Positions 1 through 8,972 of a DNA stretch of 64,000 nt are shown here, one piece after another. The position numbers and the translations under genes were made by a program. Under the pieces are notes generated by a model. The model was not told the origin of the DNA and searched no databases. It worked only from the letters and a program-made list of their open reading frames with translations. The DNA is taken from assembly GCA_030681035.1 (NCBI GenBank), contig JAUXUI010000035.1, positions 27,623-91,622 of the forward strand, read 5' to 3'. The stretch is from Lysobacteraceae bacterium. GTDB taxonomy: Bacteria; Pseudomonadota; Gammaproteobacteria; Xanthomonadales; Xanthomonadaceae. Every line of letters begins with the position of its first letter. The stretch's first letter is position 1.

Positions 1-2953
1 GGGCGCTCTTCAGGTCGGGTGAGTTGGCGAACTGCTCTTTGCTGTTGCTGCCGGCCTGCTGCATCAGCGTTTCGTTTTCCAGCAGCTTGCCCTTGAGCAC
101 GCCGTTGACGTAGACCAACTGGTCGTCGTCGCTGAGCTGCCCCTCGAACAGACCGTTGACCTTCTCGATGATTTCGGCCAACAAGGCGCGCTGCTTATCC
201 TGCAATGCACCGCTGCCAACCGCATCCATTGCGGCGATCTTGTAGTCACCCTTGCCGTCATCCCTGAGGCTCATCGCCTGCTTGCCCGCGCTGCGCAGCG
301 TGTGGTGGGTCAGCACCACCTTGGACAAGTCCACCGTGTCACGCTCACGGCCAAACTCAAGTAGCGGGACCAGTCGCTTGTAGAAGATAAAGCGCTTCTC
401 GGTGTCGGTGTTGCCGTAGTCGAATACTTGCGACAGGAACGCATACAACCGCACATAAGCGCCCATGTCGTTCTTGAACAGCAGCAAGGCATCGAGCACG
501 TCCTTGCTGGCGTCGGCGGCCTTTTCATCGCCCTGATCCATGGCCGCCGCCCTTGCCTGCTGCGCGGCCTTGTAGCGCTTGAGCAGCCGGTCGGCCACCG
601 GGGCGATGGCGCTGCTGAGCTGCGCCTGGGTTCCGTTCGGGTCGATTTCCACCTTCGTCACGCGCTCCACTTCAAAATCGTCGTAGTGGCCGCTGGCGTC
701 CAACTTCTGACGCAGATCGAACACCAGATGCGGGTCGGTGACAGCTTCCAGTTCGGCGGTGGCGTAGTAGGTCTTGAACGCCTTGAGAATCTCGGCGGCG
801 TCGTTGACGAAGTCGAGGATGTAGGTGGTGTCCTTGGCCGGGTGTGCGCGGTTCAAGCGCGACAACGTCTGCACCGCCTGGATGCCGCCGAGCATCTTGT
901 CCACATACATGCCACACAGCAGCGGCTGGTCGAAGCCGGTCTGGAACTTATTGGCAACCAGCAGCAAGTGATAGTCAGGTTTGGCGAACGCTTCGCGAAT
1001 GTCGCGACCCTTCAGGCCGGGGTTGAGATCCGCGCTGGCTTCGGTCACTGCTTGCGGGTAGCTGTCCGGGTCGTTCACCTCGCCGGAGAACGCCACCAGC
1101 ACACCCAGCGGATAGTTCTGCCTGGCGATATAGGCGCGGATCGCTTTCTGCCAGCGCACGGCCTCCTTGCGGCTGCTGACCAGCACCATCGCCTTGGCCT
1201 TGCCGCCCAGCAGTGGCAACACGTTTTCGCGGTAATGCTCCACTACAATCTGCACTTTCTGCGCGATGTTGTAAGGGTGAAGGCGCACCCACTGCATGAT
1301 GCCCTTCATCGCCGCGCTGCGTTCCACCTGCGACTCGTCGTACTCCTTGCCGTTGTGGGCCAGCTTGAACGCGAGCTTGTATGGCGTGTAGTTCTTCAGC
1401 ACATCGAGGATGAAGCCCTCCTCGATGGCCTGACGCATTGAGTAGACGTGGAACGGCTGCGGCAAGCCATCTGCCCCAGCGCGGCCGAACAGCTCCAAGG
1501 TCTTTTGCTTGGGCGTGGCGGTGAAGGCCACGTAGGTCAGACCCTTGTCGCCGCCCGCACGCGCCGCCATGCCCGCGGCCAGCAGCGCCTCGGTGTCGAC
1601 CTCGCCGCCATCCTGCAGTTCGGCCCATTCCTGTGCGCTCAAGAGTTGCTTGAGTTTGGCCGCGGCCTCGCCGGTCTGCGAGCTGTGCGCTTCGTCAGCA
1701 ATCACCGCAAAGCACTTGCCCTCGGTGGCAGCCAGTTCCTGCACCGCCTGCAGCGCGAACGGAAAGGTCTGAATGGTACAGACGATAATCTTCTTGCCAT
1801 CATTCAGCGCCTGGCCCAGTTGCGCACTCTTGCTGCCGTGCTCGTTGGTAATGGTTTCCACCACGCCGGTGGTGCGCTCGAAGTCGAAGATCGCCTCCTG
1901 CAGCTGCGCATCCAGCACGTTGCGGTCGGACACTACCAACACGCTGTCGAACATTTTGGTGTTGTTTGCGTCGTGCAAGTCAGCCAGAAAGTGTGCGCTC
2001 CACGCAATCGAGTTGGTCTTGCCCGAGCCGGCCGAATGCTGGATCAGGTATCGCTGCCCTGCACCCTGTTCCAACACGTCAGCCACCAGCTTCCGTGTCG
2101 CGTCGAGTTGGTGAAAGCGCGGAAAGATCACTTGGGCCAGCTGCTTCTTGTCGTCGCGCTTGCCGATCAGGTAGCGGCCAAGAATTTCCAGCCAGCTGTC
2201 GCGCGCCCATACCTCTTCCCACAGATAGGCGGTGGCGAATCCGTCCGGGCTGGGCGTATTGCCCGCCGCGCCGTGGTTGCCGCGATTGAATGGCAAGAAG
2301 CGCGTCGCCGGCCCGGCCAGCCGCGTGGTCATCATCACCTCGGCTTGGCTCACCGCGAAATGCACCAGCGCACCGCCCGGAAAACTCAATAGCGGTTCAA
2401 CCTGTCCGCCCTTGGGATGCGGGTGGCGATCGAAGCGGTACTGGTCCACCGCATCACCCACGCCCTGGGTGAAGTCCGACTTCAACTCCACCGTGGCCAC
2501 CGCGATGCCGTTGACGAACAGCACCAGGTCCAGCGCGTCCTTGGTGTTGTTCGGCGAATGCCGCACCTGCCGCACCACGCGCAGCCGGTTGGCCGCGTAG
2601 TGCTGCTGGATCACCGTGTTGATCGCCAGCGCCGGCTTGAATTGCACCAGCGCTAACGGGGATTTCAGACCCAACATCTCTACGCCACGGCGAAGCACCT
2701 CCAGCGTGCCGCGCTCGTTGAGGTTCTTGCGCACACGCTCGGCGATGCGCTCACCGGCCGCGGGGCCATGCGTCTTGGTCAGCCGTTGCCAGCTGTCCGG
2801 CTGGGTCGCTTCGATCCAGGCCAGCAGGTCGGGCATATACAGGCCGTGGGTGTGGTCGTAGTGCTCGGCGTCGCCTTCCGCGTAGAGCCAGCCGTGAGCG
2901 GCGAGGTGAACGCAGATGGCATCCTCGAAGTGGACTTCCTTGTGCAAGTTCAT
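1..2953 (-). CDS. hsdR: Type I restriction enzyme R subunit (HsdR), 3' end cut by window edge
   Basis: This is the motor and nuclease subunit of a type I restriction-modification complex: it translocates DNA with ATP and cleaves unmodified DNA. The frame is open from an ATG at 2953 to the left edge (984 codons), so the C-terminus is missing. Residues about 142-158 hold the PD-(D/E)xK-type nuclease signature (D142, then E156-L-K158). The helicase part shows the P-loop HSAGSGKT near residue 306, motif II DEAHSSQTG and motif III FTATP. The C-terminal helical part is present up to the edge. It is the last gene of the operon hsdM-abi-hsdS-immA-PIN-hsdR and starts 27 bp after the PIN gene. The family call is secure; DNA specificity cannot be read from the sequence. 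Confidence 0.95.
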   Translation of the reverse strand, partial: MNLHKEVHFEDAICVHLAAHGWLYAEGDAEHYDHTHGLYMPDLLAWIEATQPDSWQRLTKTHGPAAGERIAERVRKNLNERGTLEVLRRGVEMLGLKSPLALVQFKPALAINTVIQQHYAANRLRVVRQVRHSPNNTKDALDLVLFVNGIAVATVELKSDFTQGVGDAVDQYRFDRHPHPKGGQVEPLLSFPGGALVHFAVSQAEVMMTTRLAGPATRFLPFNRGNHGAAGNTPSPDGFATAYLWEEVWARDSWLEILGRYLIGKRDDKKQLAQVIFPRFHQLDATRKLVADVLEQGAGQRYLIQHSAGSGKTNSIAWSAHFLADLHDANNTKMFDSVLVVSDRNVLDAQLQEAIFDFERTTGVVETITNEHGSKSAQLGQALNDGKKIIVCTIQTFPFALQAVQELAATEGKCFAVIADEAHSSQTGEAAAKLKQLLSAQEWAELQDGGEVDTEALLAAGMAARAGGDKGLTYVAFTATPKQKTLELFGRAGADGLPQPFHVYSMRQAIEEGFILDVLKNYTPYKLAFKLAHNGKEYDESQVERSAAMKGIMQWVRLHPYNIAQKVQIVVEHYRENVLPLLGGKAKAMVLVSSRKEAVRWQKAIRAYIARQNYPLGVLVAFSGEVNDPDSYPQAVTEASADLNPGLKGRDIREAFAKPDYHLLLVANKFQTGFDQPLLCGMYVDKMLGGIQAVQTLSRLNRAHPAKDTTYILDFVNDAAEILKAFKTYYATAELEAVTDPHLVFDLRQKLDASGHYDDFEVERVTKVEIDPNGTQAQLSSAIAPVADRLLKRYKAAQQARAAAMDQGDEKAADASKDVLDALLLFKNDMGAYVRLYAFLSQVFDYGNTDTEKRFIFYKRLVPLLEFGRERDTVDLSKVVLTHHTLRSAGKQAMSLRDDGKGDYKIAAMDAVGSGALQDKQRALLAEIIEKVNGLFEGQLSDDDQLVYVNGVLKGKLLENETLMQQAGSNSKEQFANSPDLKSA

Positions 2954-2980
2954 CGCAGCACCTGACGTTTATTCAACGGA

Positions 2981-3490
2981 TCAAACCGCCGCTGCGGCGG
3001 GCAACGGCCCAAGGATGAAACGTGCCCGCTCCACGCGCAGCATCTGGTAGGGCGTCATGAAGCGAACCCCCATCCCGACACAGGCATTGGGGATCTTGAT
3101 CTTCTTCGGCGAATTGGCCGGCAACTCGTGCGTCACCACGGTGTGTTGATGCGCGACGGCAAATGCCACCAACCAATAATCGGCCACCTGCAAGAATGTA
3201 TTGACCGCTGCGGGTGAATAATCCTGGCTGGTCGCCCAGTTGCTTACTTGTGGTGCTGCGGCCAGCACGGAAGTGTCCGGCGGCAAGAAGAAGCCGTTGC
3301 CCCGAGCCTCACCCCACATAGCCAACTCGTCCTCTCCAGCCTGCAATTCATCGCCAACCGGTTGGATGCTGAAAACCTTGCCCTGTGCGTTCATGCGCTC
3401 GAGCCACTCCCAGAACGCAGGGCAGAAATCGAAGCCGTACTGCAGGTTCTTGGCCTGAATGAACACATTGGCATCGAGCAGATAGGCCAT
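2981..3490 (-). CDS. DUF4411-type PIN-domain protein, probable toxin
   Basis: A 169-aa protein opening with YLLDANVFIQAKN, the start of a PIN-like fold, with Asp6 as the first acidic active-site candidate. PIN proteins are metal-dependent RNases, and the DUF4411 family is commonly paired with an XRE/ImmA-type partner. That partner lies immediately upstream: its TGA shares one base with this ATG (TGATG at 3492-3488), implying translational coupling. I infer a toxin-antitoxin-like pair placed between hsdS and hsdR. The RNase activity is inferred from the family. The pair could act as a post-segregational or anti-phage guard for the R-M locus. Confidence 0.82.
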   Translation of the reverse strand: MAYLLDANVFIQAKNLQYGFDFCPAFWEWLERMNAQGKVFSIQPVGDELQAGEDELAMWGEARGNGFFLPPDTSVLAAAPQVSNWATSQDYSPAAVNTFLQVADYWLVAFAVAHQHTVVTHELPANSPKKIKIPNACVGMGVRFMTPYQMLRVERARFILGPLPAAAAV

Positions 3491-4641
3491 CAGGCGGGGT
3501 ACCCCAGTGACCGCCCCAATTCATTGAAGGTCGATGTCTTCGCAATACCCAGCATGTGAAAGGCATCGCGAAAAAGGGTGCGTCCTTCCAACGTGCTTTC
3601 CACCAACGCGCGCGCAAAACGCTTGCTGACACGCGCCGCCGTGGTGCGGTAGAAGTCGCCGCCTCCTGTGCCTCGTACTTCGAACTCTCGCAGACGCGCC
3701 AATTCCTCATGATAAGCCGCAAAGAACGTGTTGCGGTCGATACGACCGGCATCGAGCAGGCGGCGCAGAATCACCAGGGAACTGACCTTGAAATGACGCG
3801 CCAACCGTTTGAGCGTGTCGGCAATGGTTTCGTCCACAATCAGCTCGTCAAGGAAAGACGCCATCGGCACCAGTAGTTCGGCCGCCACTTTGTTGCACCA
3901 GACCTCGGTGGCGTTGTCCGACACGACTTCCGCGCTGACATCCGACAAAGCGCTCTGCCCCAAGCCAATGTGCGCCAACTCATGCGCCAGCGTAAACATC
4001 TGTGCCGCCTTGCTGTCGGCGCCGTTGATGAACACCAGCGGCGCCCATTCGTCAGACAGCGCAAAGCCCCTGAACTCTTGAGGGTCAAGATGACGCGTGT
4101 TGTTGTTCAATACCACACCGCTGACCATCACCATCACGCCTGCCCGGTCCGCCTGCTCGATAAACATGCGCAAAGCCTCAGCCCAGGTCGGACACGCGCG
4201 GCGTGTCTCGACGCTGAAGCCCAGGATTTGTCGCAAGTGTGCAGCGGCTTCAACGGGTGGCATCGCCCTGGTCATACTTCCCACAAACCCAAGCGGCTCC
4301 TGGCCCGTCACTCGCGCATGATCGCGGTACCAATCCTGGCGCTGCTGGCAGGCGTAAACCATGTCCAGCAGATTGAGGCTTGGGCGTGCGATCGCGCGGT
4401 TGGCTACCGTACGGAAATCCGGAATTGGCAGCACTTCAACGGGCGGCTCCGGCAGGAAAAAGTAGCCCACAGGTGCATGGGTGGCCCGCGCATAGTCCTC
4501 CAGTTGCCGCACCGTCGGCTGCACTTCGCCCGCTTCCCACGCTTCCAGCCGCTTGAACCTCGCCGCCAGCGCAAAGCTGTCCAGCCCGGCGCGCTCACGC
4601 GCCCAGCGGAACATTTCGGGATGGATGGCGACACGGGTCAT
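3490..4641 (-). CDS. XRE/ImmA-IrrE family metallopeptidase regulator (COG2856), probable antitoxin
   Basis: A 383-aa protein with an N-terminal XRE-like helix-turn-helix (about residues 5-60) and an ImmA/IrrE metallopeptidase domain carrying zinc motif HELAH at 220-224. In this family the peptidase can cleave a repressor, or the protein can act as an autoregulatory antitoxin. Its ATG overlaps the hsdS stop by ATGA (4641-4638), and its stop overlaps the start of the PIN toxin candidate, so all three genes are translationally coupled. The pairing with a DUF4411 PIN protein is a known toxin-antitoxin-like arrangement. Whether the zinc site cleaves anything here is unknown. Confidence 0.85.
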   Translation of the reverse strand: MTRVAIHPEMFRWARERAGLDSFALAARFKRLEAWEAGEVQPTVRQLEDYARATHAPVGYFFLPEPPVEVLPIPDFRTVANRAIARPSLNLLDMVYACQQRQDWYRDHARVTGQEPLGFVGSMTRAMPPVEAAAHLRQILGFSVETRRACPTWAEALRMFIEQADRAGVMVMVSGVVLNNNTRHLDPQEFRGFALSDEWAPLVFINGADSKAAQMFTLAHELAHIGLGQSALSDVSAEVVSDNATEVWCNKVAAELLVPMASFLDELIVDETIADTLKRLARHFKVSSLVILRRLLDAGRIDRNTFFAAYHEELARLREFEVRGTGGGDFYRTTAARVSKRFARALVESTLEGRTLFRDAFHMLGIAKTSTFNELGRSLGYPA

Positions 4642-6008
4642 ACGGGCATCTTAGCGAAGTTGCGCACATCGATCTTGCCGGTGACGGCGGCGGCGACTAG
4701 GGCACTGCGGCGTTCTTTGAGCAAATCGATGGCGTACTTCGATTCGCGCTGGAGCTCCTCCAGTCTCCGGCGTTCAGTCGTAATGAAATCCACAATCCGA
4801 AACTGTTCTTCAATTGGTGGGAGAGCGACGGGCATGTCAAGGATCACCGATTGGCCGATATTCAACATCGAGCTGCTTGCACCGGATGCCTGCAGTTCGA
4901 TTTGTGATCGTGCACCGTCTGCGCCGAGAAGCGCGGCGAGGAACTCAGAAAGGCAACAAGCCCCGTCGATGCGCAACCTGTACAGTTTGTCGCACAGGAG
5001 CAATTTGGGGTGATCTTCGGTGACGACCGCTGCGCCGCCAACCAGATCACGAGTGTTCGCCCGTGAGATCAGCAAGTCGCCTTGCCTCAACGCGTACTGA
5101 GACATTGGCTCTAGCTCATCCGGCAGCCGCTTGTTCTCTGATGGCCTGAACACCCCGCCGTTGACGCAACCAACTTTGAGAACACCCCACTCTTCAGAAG
5201 TCTCGGCCGGGTAGTTTTCACACTGGGGACTCCAGCCTTGTTCGATGGAACTAATCACATGCTTGATCCGAACGATCAACCAATGCGCCGGCACTTCGCC
5301 AAGCCACGCCACACCGGAGTCCTTCATCGGGGCGTTGGGGTTTAGGCCGCGGGTGACGGCGTGGGAGATGGTGGCCTGGCGCTTTTCGGCCAGCAGGGTC
5401 AGCAGCTTTTCCTGCTCGGCAATCAGCGCATCGATCTTGCCGGTCTCGCGGTCGAGGAAGGTGGCGATGGTGGATTGCTCGTCAAGCGGCGGCACAGCAT
5501 CAAGGTAGTCGCGAACAAAACTGTCTGGCACACGCTTTTGTCCACCCGCTCCGTACATCGCCCCCTCAGCGTCCTTGCGAAACGTTGGCGATGTGAAGAG
5601 CCATCCCAGATAGTCGCTCGTGGCCACTTGTGGCTTCGGTCGAACGACGATGAGCTCCGTCGTTCCGAAGCCAACGCCATCGAGCAGGCCTCTAATAACG
5701 GCTCCTTTCCCGTTCTCGAAGCATGGCGTGATCTTCGCAATCACCACATCGCCATCTCGAAAATAGGTATACCCGTTCTCCACCTGAGCCAGCGTGCGCG
5801 TCTCATCCAGTCGAATAGCTCCGTCGTCGCCGATGGCGTCCATCGGCAGAAACGAGACCTGCGTTTGCCGGTCCACGCTCGCAACTTCGCTTTTGGATGG
5901 ATTGAGCTCAGCAACGAAGCGTAGACGCTTGACCTGCCAATGGGATGGAACGAGTCCATGCGACGCCACCCCACTGTCCTTGTACTCCGCATACCTCGGC
6001 AGACTCAT
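4638..6008 (-). CDS. hsdS: Type I restriction enzyme specificity subunit (HsdS)
   Basis: A 456-aa DNA-recognition subunit of the type I R-M complex. Two target-recognition domains are each followed by a conserved helical region. The first helical region contains EQSTIATFLDRETGKIDALI and ends near AVTRGLNPNAPMKDSGVAWLG. The second contains EEQFRIVDFITTERRRLEEL and ends with AAAVTGKIDV. A longer frame begins at 6059, but I chose the ATG at 6008 because it forms an ATGA overlap with the stop of the upstream abi gene (6005-6007) and begins MSLPRYAEYKDSGV, typical of the family. The recognition sequence cannot be predicted by eye. Confidence 0.93.
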   Translation of the reverse strand: MSLPRYAEYKDSGVASHGLVPSHWQVKRLRFVAELNPSKSEVASVDRQTQVSFLPMDAIGDDGAIRLDETRTLAQVENGYTYFRDGDVVIAKITPCFENGKGAVIRGLLDGVGFGTTELIVVRPKPQVATSDYLGWLFTSPTFRKDAEGAMYGAGGQKRVPDSFVRDYLDAVPPLDEQSTIATFLDRETGKIDALIAEQEKLLTLLAEKRQATISHAVTRGLNPNAPMKDSGVAWLGEVPAHWLIVRIKHVISSIEQGWSPQCENYPAETSEEWGVLKVGCVNGGVFRPSENKRLPDELEPMSQYALRQGDLLISRANTRDLVGGAAVVTEDHPKLLLCDKLYRLRIDGACCLSEFLAALLGADGARSQIELQASGASSSMLNIGQSVILDMPVALPPIEEQFRIVDFITTERRRLEELQRESKYAIDLLKERRSALVAAAVTGKIDVRNFAKMPV

Positions 6009-6940
6009 TCCGTTTCCTCCCGCGCCGGATCGACTGTCCAAAGTTCGAAGTTCTGCCAATGGGCTGGAAATCCCATCTCACCCCACAGGTCCGGCCGCTC
6101 CTCGATCAGTGCACGGATACGTCGCGACCACTCCGAGCCCGGGCTCACCCGCCGCATGATCCAAGCCAGCATGGCCAGCGTGTTGTAGATACGCAGGCGC
6201 GCGGGCTCCGACCACTGCAATTGCGCCCGCAGCGCCGCTGGCCTTTTCGGCAGCGCGAGCGTGCCGACCAGCAGCGGGCGGTTCCAGGTGCGGCCATGAT
6301 GGGCGCAGAGGTTGCGCACGTAAGCCAGATGTTCGACGAAGGAGCAAAACGGCGTTTCGTGCAAGTCGTAGGGATCGGCTACCTGCTGGCGGACTGGGTG
6401 CGCCCGGATGGAACGCAACCATTTGGAAAGTTCGCCCAACGACAAGGTTTCGCACAGCGCCCAGACCGGAGGCTCCTCGCCCCGCACCAGGTAGCGCGCG
6501 AGGAAGAGCTCGTTGCGGTCGGCATAGATACGCTCCACGCTGGCGAGCAACGCGGCATGGTGATCATTGAACAGTGCCGCGTTTCGGTGTGCGATCGGCC
6601 CGCCATCGGCCAGATGCGCCAGCACATACGCCCAGCGAGTACGCAACGACACTTCGATGCGCTCGATCGCGTCGTTCAATTCCAGTCGCAGGCGCCGGTC
6701 AAAGTCGTACAGGTGAATAACGTCGTCGAATCGGGTGCCAGCGCGGAAGCTATGCCCGCCATTGCCGTCGGGCAGCTCAAAATGCATCCAGTAGCCGCGG
6801 AGCCGGTAGTAGTTGAGATGGCCCAGGTAATGGCTGGCCCGATCCCCGTCGGCGATGTCCATGCCGCGCTCGCGCAGGCGCTCGACCTGCTGCGCCAGCA
6901 TCAGCGGGGGTTTGTCCGGGGCGCGTCGCGGGTCGGCCAT
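6005..6940 (-). CDS. Abi_2/AbiF-like HEPN protein, probable RNase toxin
   Basis: A 311-aa protein of the Abi_2 (COG4823) family, related to abortive-infection proteins such as AbiD/AbiF. The diagnostic HEPN motif is VRNLCAHHGRTWNR, with R209 and H214-H215 in the R-x(4-6)-H spacing of HEPN RNases. The N-terminal SHYLGHLNYYRLRGYW and central YDFDRRLRLELNDAIERIEV blocks are also typical. It sits between hsdM and hsdS and overlaps hsdS by ATGA, so it is coupled to the R-M operon. A candidate small RNA ends 17 nt before its ATG (6958-7018). I infer growth arrest when phage disturbs the locus. The RNA target is unknown. Confidence 0.87.
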   Translation of the reverse strand: MADPRRAPDKPPLMLAQQVERLRERGMDIADGDRASHYLGHLNYYRLRGYWMHFELPDGNGGHSFRAGTRFDDVIHLYDFDRRLRLELNDAIERIEVSLRTRWAYVLAHLADGGPIAHRNAALFNDHHAALLASVERIYADRNELFLARYLVRGEEPPVWALCETLSLGELSKWLRSIRAHPVRQQVADPYDLHETPFCSFVEHLAYVRNLCAHHGRTWNRPLLVGTLALPKRPAALRAQLQWSEPARLRIYNTLAMLAWIMRRVSPGSEWSRRIRALIEERPDLWGEMGFPAHWQNFELWTVDPAREETE

Positions 6941-6957
6941 CAGCAGATCCCGGGCAT

Positions 6958-7018
6958 AAAAAACCCGCCAAAATGCGCATAAGGACCGAAGTCCACAGAG
7001 GCGAGGCGGGCATGATTG
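6958..7018 (-). ncRNA. Candidate small RNA upstream of abi gene (61 nt, intrinsic terminator)
   Basis: Read on the minus strand, the RNA would begin CAATCATGCCCGCC, 6 nt after a TAACAT -10 box, and end at a strong rho-independent terminator. The stem CCCGCC (7010-7005) pairs with GGCGGG (6969-6964) and is followed by six T (6963-6958). The loop contains a second hairpin, GGAC-TTCG-GTCC (6994-6983), with a UUCG tetraloop. Start, spacing, a GCCTCT-TGGA segment and the terminator layout match the two candidates at 33602-33669 and 33706-33758 upstream of the other abi gene. RNA motifs next to AbiF-type genes have been described, but I could not test for a match. Confidence 0.6.
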
Positions 7019-7024
7019 GCTGCA

Positions 7025-7052
7025 ATGTTAGCACCAATGGGGCGCTCCGCAA
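7025..7052 (-). promoter_or_regulatory. Putative promoter of the small RNA 6958-7018
   Basis: The minus strand shows TTGCGG (7052-7047), 16 bp, then TAACAT (7030-7025), six bases before the proposed RNA start at 7018. The -35 half lies inside a perfect 8-bp inverted repeat (GCGCTCCG/CGGAGCGC, 7042-7064), which could be an operator or a hairpin at the end of the hsdM transcript. Confidence 0.4.
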
Positions 7053-7064
7053 TGGTCGGAGCGC
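7042..7064. repeat. 8-bp perfect inverted repeat downstream of hsdM
   Basis: Arms 7042-7049 and 7057-7064 with a 7-nt loop, 33 bp after the hsdM stop. No T-run follows, so it is not a simple terminator. It overlaps the putative -35 of the small RNA. Confidence 0.6.
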
Positions 7065-7097
7065 TGCGGCCATGGTGACGGTTCAGACGCCGTTTGC

Positions 7098-8936
7098 TCA
7101 TTCCGCCAACTCCCCCAGCATCGCCATGATTCGCGCCGACACGCCCTTCAACTCCTCGTCGATGGTGTGCAGATCACGCGGCGGCTCGAACACGTAGAAG
7201 TGGCGGTTGAACGGAATCTCGTAGCCGACCTTGCTCTTGGCCTCGTCGATCCAGGCATCGGGTGCGTGCGGCAGCACCTCGCGCTCTAAGTAGGCCTTGA
7301 TGTCCTCGCCCAGCGGCACGTTCTCGGTGTCGCGCAATGAGCTGTCCGGCTGTGGCTTGCCCTTGGCCTTGCCCTTCTGGCCGAGCACCACCTTGCCGGC
7401 TTCGTCGCGCAGCGGGCGCTCGATGGTGAGGGTGGTGTAGCCGAAGTTCTGGTTCTTGAAGATGCGCGCGATGGGGGCGACCTTGACCTTGCCGCCGGCG
7501 GGCGGCTCGGGGGCGAATTCGGCGGCGGCGATCACCTGGCGGACGACTTCCTTGCCGTCGGCGTCGAACACGGTGGCCAGCTCGGCTTCGGCGAACTCGC
7601 CGAACAGTTGGGTGACGGTGGCGATGTGCTCGTCGCTCATCTCCTTGCGTTTGGAGCCGAGGCTTTTGCGCATCTTTTGCCAGAAGCTGCCGGCGTCGAT
7701 CAGCTGCACATAACCCTTGCGGTCGTCGGGCTTCTTGTTGGAGATGATCCACACATAGGTGGCGATGCCGGTGTTGTAGAACATGTCGGTGGGCAGGCCG
7801 ATGATGGCTTCCACCAGGTCGTTTTCCAGCACGTAGCGGCGGATCTCGCTTTCGCCACTGCCCGCCCCGCCGGTGAACAGCGGCGAGCCGTTGAGCACGA
7901 TGCCGAAGCGGCTGCCGCCTTCCACTGCGGGGCGCATCTTGGCCAGCAGATGCATCAGGAACAGCATGGAGCCGTCGGACACGCGCGGCAGGCCGGGGCC
8001 GAAGCGGCCATCGAAGCCTTTCTCCTCGTGCTCCCTGCGCACCACTTTCTCGACCTTCTTCCACTCCACGCCAAACGGCGGGTTGGACAGCATGTAGTCG
8101 AACTTGCGGCCGCTGTGGCCGTCTTCGCTGAGCGTATTGCCGGCAACCATGTTGCCCACGTCCTGGCCGCGGATCAGCATGTCGGCCTTGCAGATGGCGT
8201 AGGACTCGTCATTCAACTCCTGCCCGTACAAGGTGAGCCGCGCATCGGGGTTGTGCTGCAGCAGGTGCTCGGCCGCGACCGAGAGCATGCCACCGGTGCC
8301 AGCCGTTGGATCGTAGATGGTGCGCACCACGGCGTTACCGGGCGCCAGCACGTCGTCGTCCTCGATGAAGATGAGGTTGACCATCAGCCGGATCACTTCG
8401 CGCGGGGTGAAGTGCTCACCGGCGGTCTCGTTGGAGATTTCCGCGAACTTTCGGATCAGTTCCTCGAACACCTGTCCCATCTGCGCGTTGTCGACCGCGT
8501 CCGGGTGCAGGTCGATATTGGCGAACTTTTCGGTGACCAGGTACAGCAGGTTGGCCTTGGCCAGCCGCTCAACCTGCGTGTAGAAATCGAAGCGCTCGAA
8601 GATGTCGCGCGCCTCGGGCGAGAAGGCCTGCACATAGGCGTAGAGGTTTTGGCGGATATGGTCCTGATCGCCAAGAAGTTTGGGCAGGTCCAGCGGCGAG
8701 GTGTTGTAGAACGACTGCTTCGCCTTGCGCAGCAGGAACGGGTCGGGGTTGAGCCCGGCCTTTTCCTTCGCTTCCTTTTCCTTCAACACTGCCTGCTTGG
8801 TCGGCTCCAGCACACAGTCCAGACGCCGTAGCACGGTGAACGGCAGGATCACGCGGCCGTATTCGGATTGTTTGTAGTCACCGCGCAGCAGATCGGCAAC
8901 AGACCAGATCAGGGCGGAAAGTGAGGATTGATTCAT
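7098..8936 (-). CDS. hsdM: Type I restriction enzyme modification subunit (HsdM)
   Basis: A 612-aa N6-adenine methyltransferase subunit. The N-terminal HsdM helical domain starts [19 protein letters not shown]. The AdoMet-binding motif I is [18 protein letters not shown] and the catalytic motif IV is NPPFGVEW. The C-terminal part contains the [28 protein letters not shown] block found in HsdM of this type. It is the first gene of the operon and is followed after a 157-bp gap by the abi gene; that gap holds the candidate small RNA. The HsdM of the second R-M island (33866-36061) has the same architecture but is clearly divergent in sequence, so the two systems are not a recent duplication. Confidence 0.95.
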   Translation of the reverse strand: MNQSSLSALIWSVADLLRGDYKQSEYGRVILPFTVLRRLDCVLEPTKQAVLKEKEAKEKAGLNPDPFLLRKAKQSFYNTSPLDLPKLLGDQDHIRQNLYAYVQAFSPEARDIFERFDFYTQVERLAKANLLYLVTEKFANIDLHPDAVDNAQMGQVFEELIRKFAEISNETAGEHFTPREVIRLMVNLIFIEDDDVLAPGNAVVRTIYDPTAGTGGMLSVAAEHLLQHNPDARLTLYGQELNDESYAICKADMLIRGQDVGNMVAGNTLSEDGHSGRKFDYMLSNPPFGVEWKKVEKVVRREHEEKGFDGRFGPGLPRVSDGSMLFLMHLLAKMRPAVEGGSRFGIVLNGSPLFTGGAGSGESEIRRYVLENDLVEAIIGLPTDMFYNTGIATYVWIISNKKPDDRKGYVQLIDAGSFWQKMRKSLGSKRKEMSDEHIATVTQLFGEFAEAELATVFDADGKEVVRQVIAAAEFAPEPPAGGKVKVAPIARIFKNQNFGYTTLTIERPLRDEAGKVVLGQKGKAKGKPQPDSSLRDTENVPLGEDIKAYLEREVLPHAPDAWIDEAKSKVGYEIPFNRHFYVFEPPRDLHTIDEELKGVSARIMAMLGELAE

Positions 8937-8972
8937 GCGAGAAGCGTATTCCCTGGCGACGAGCCACTGGTG

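Noticed and set aside
428..2392. Two long plus-strand frames opposite hsdR
   Set aside because: The minus frame encodes complete HsdR nuclease and helicase motifs; the plus frames show no family features.
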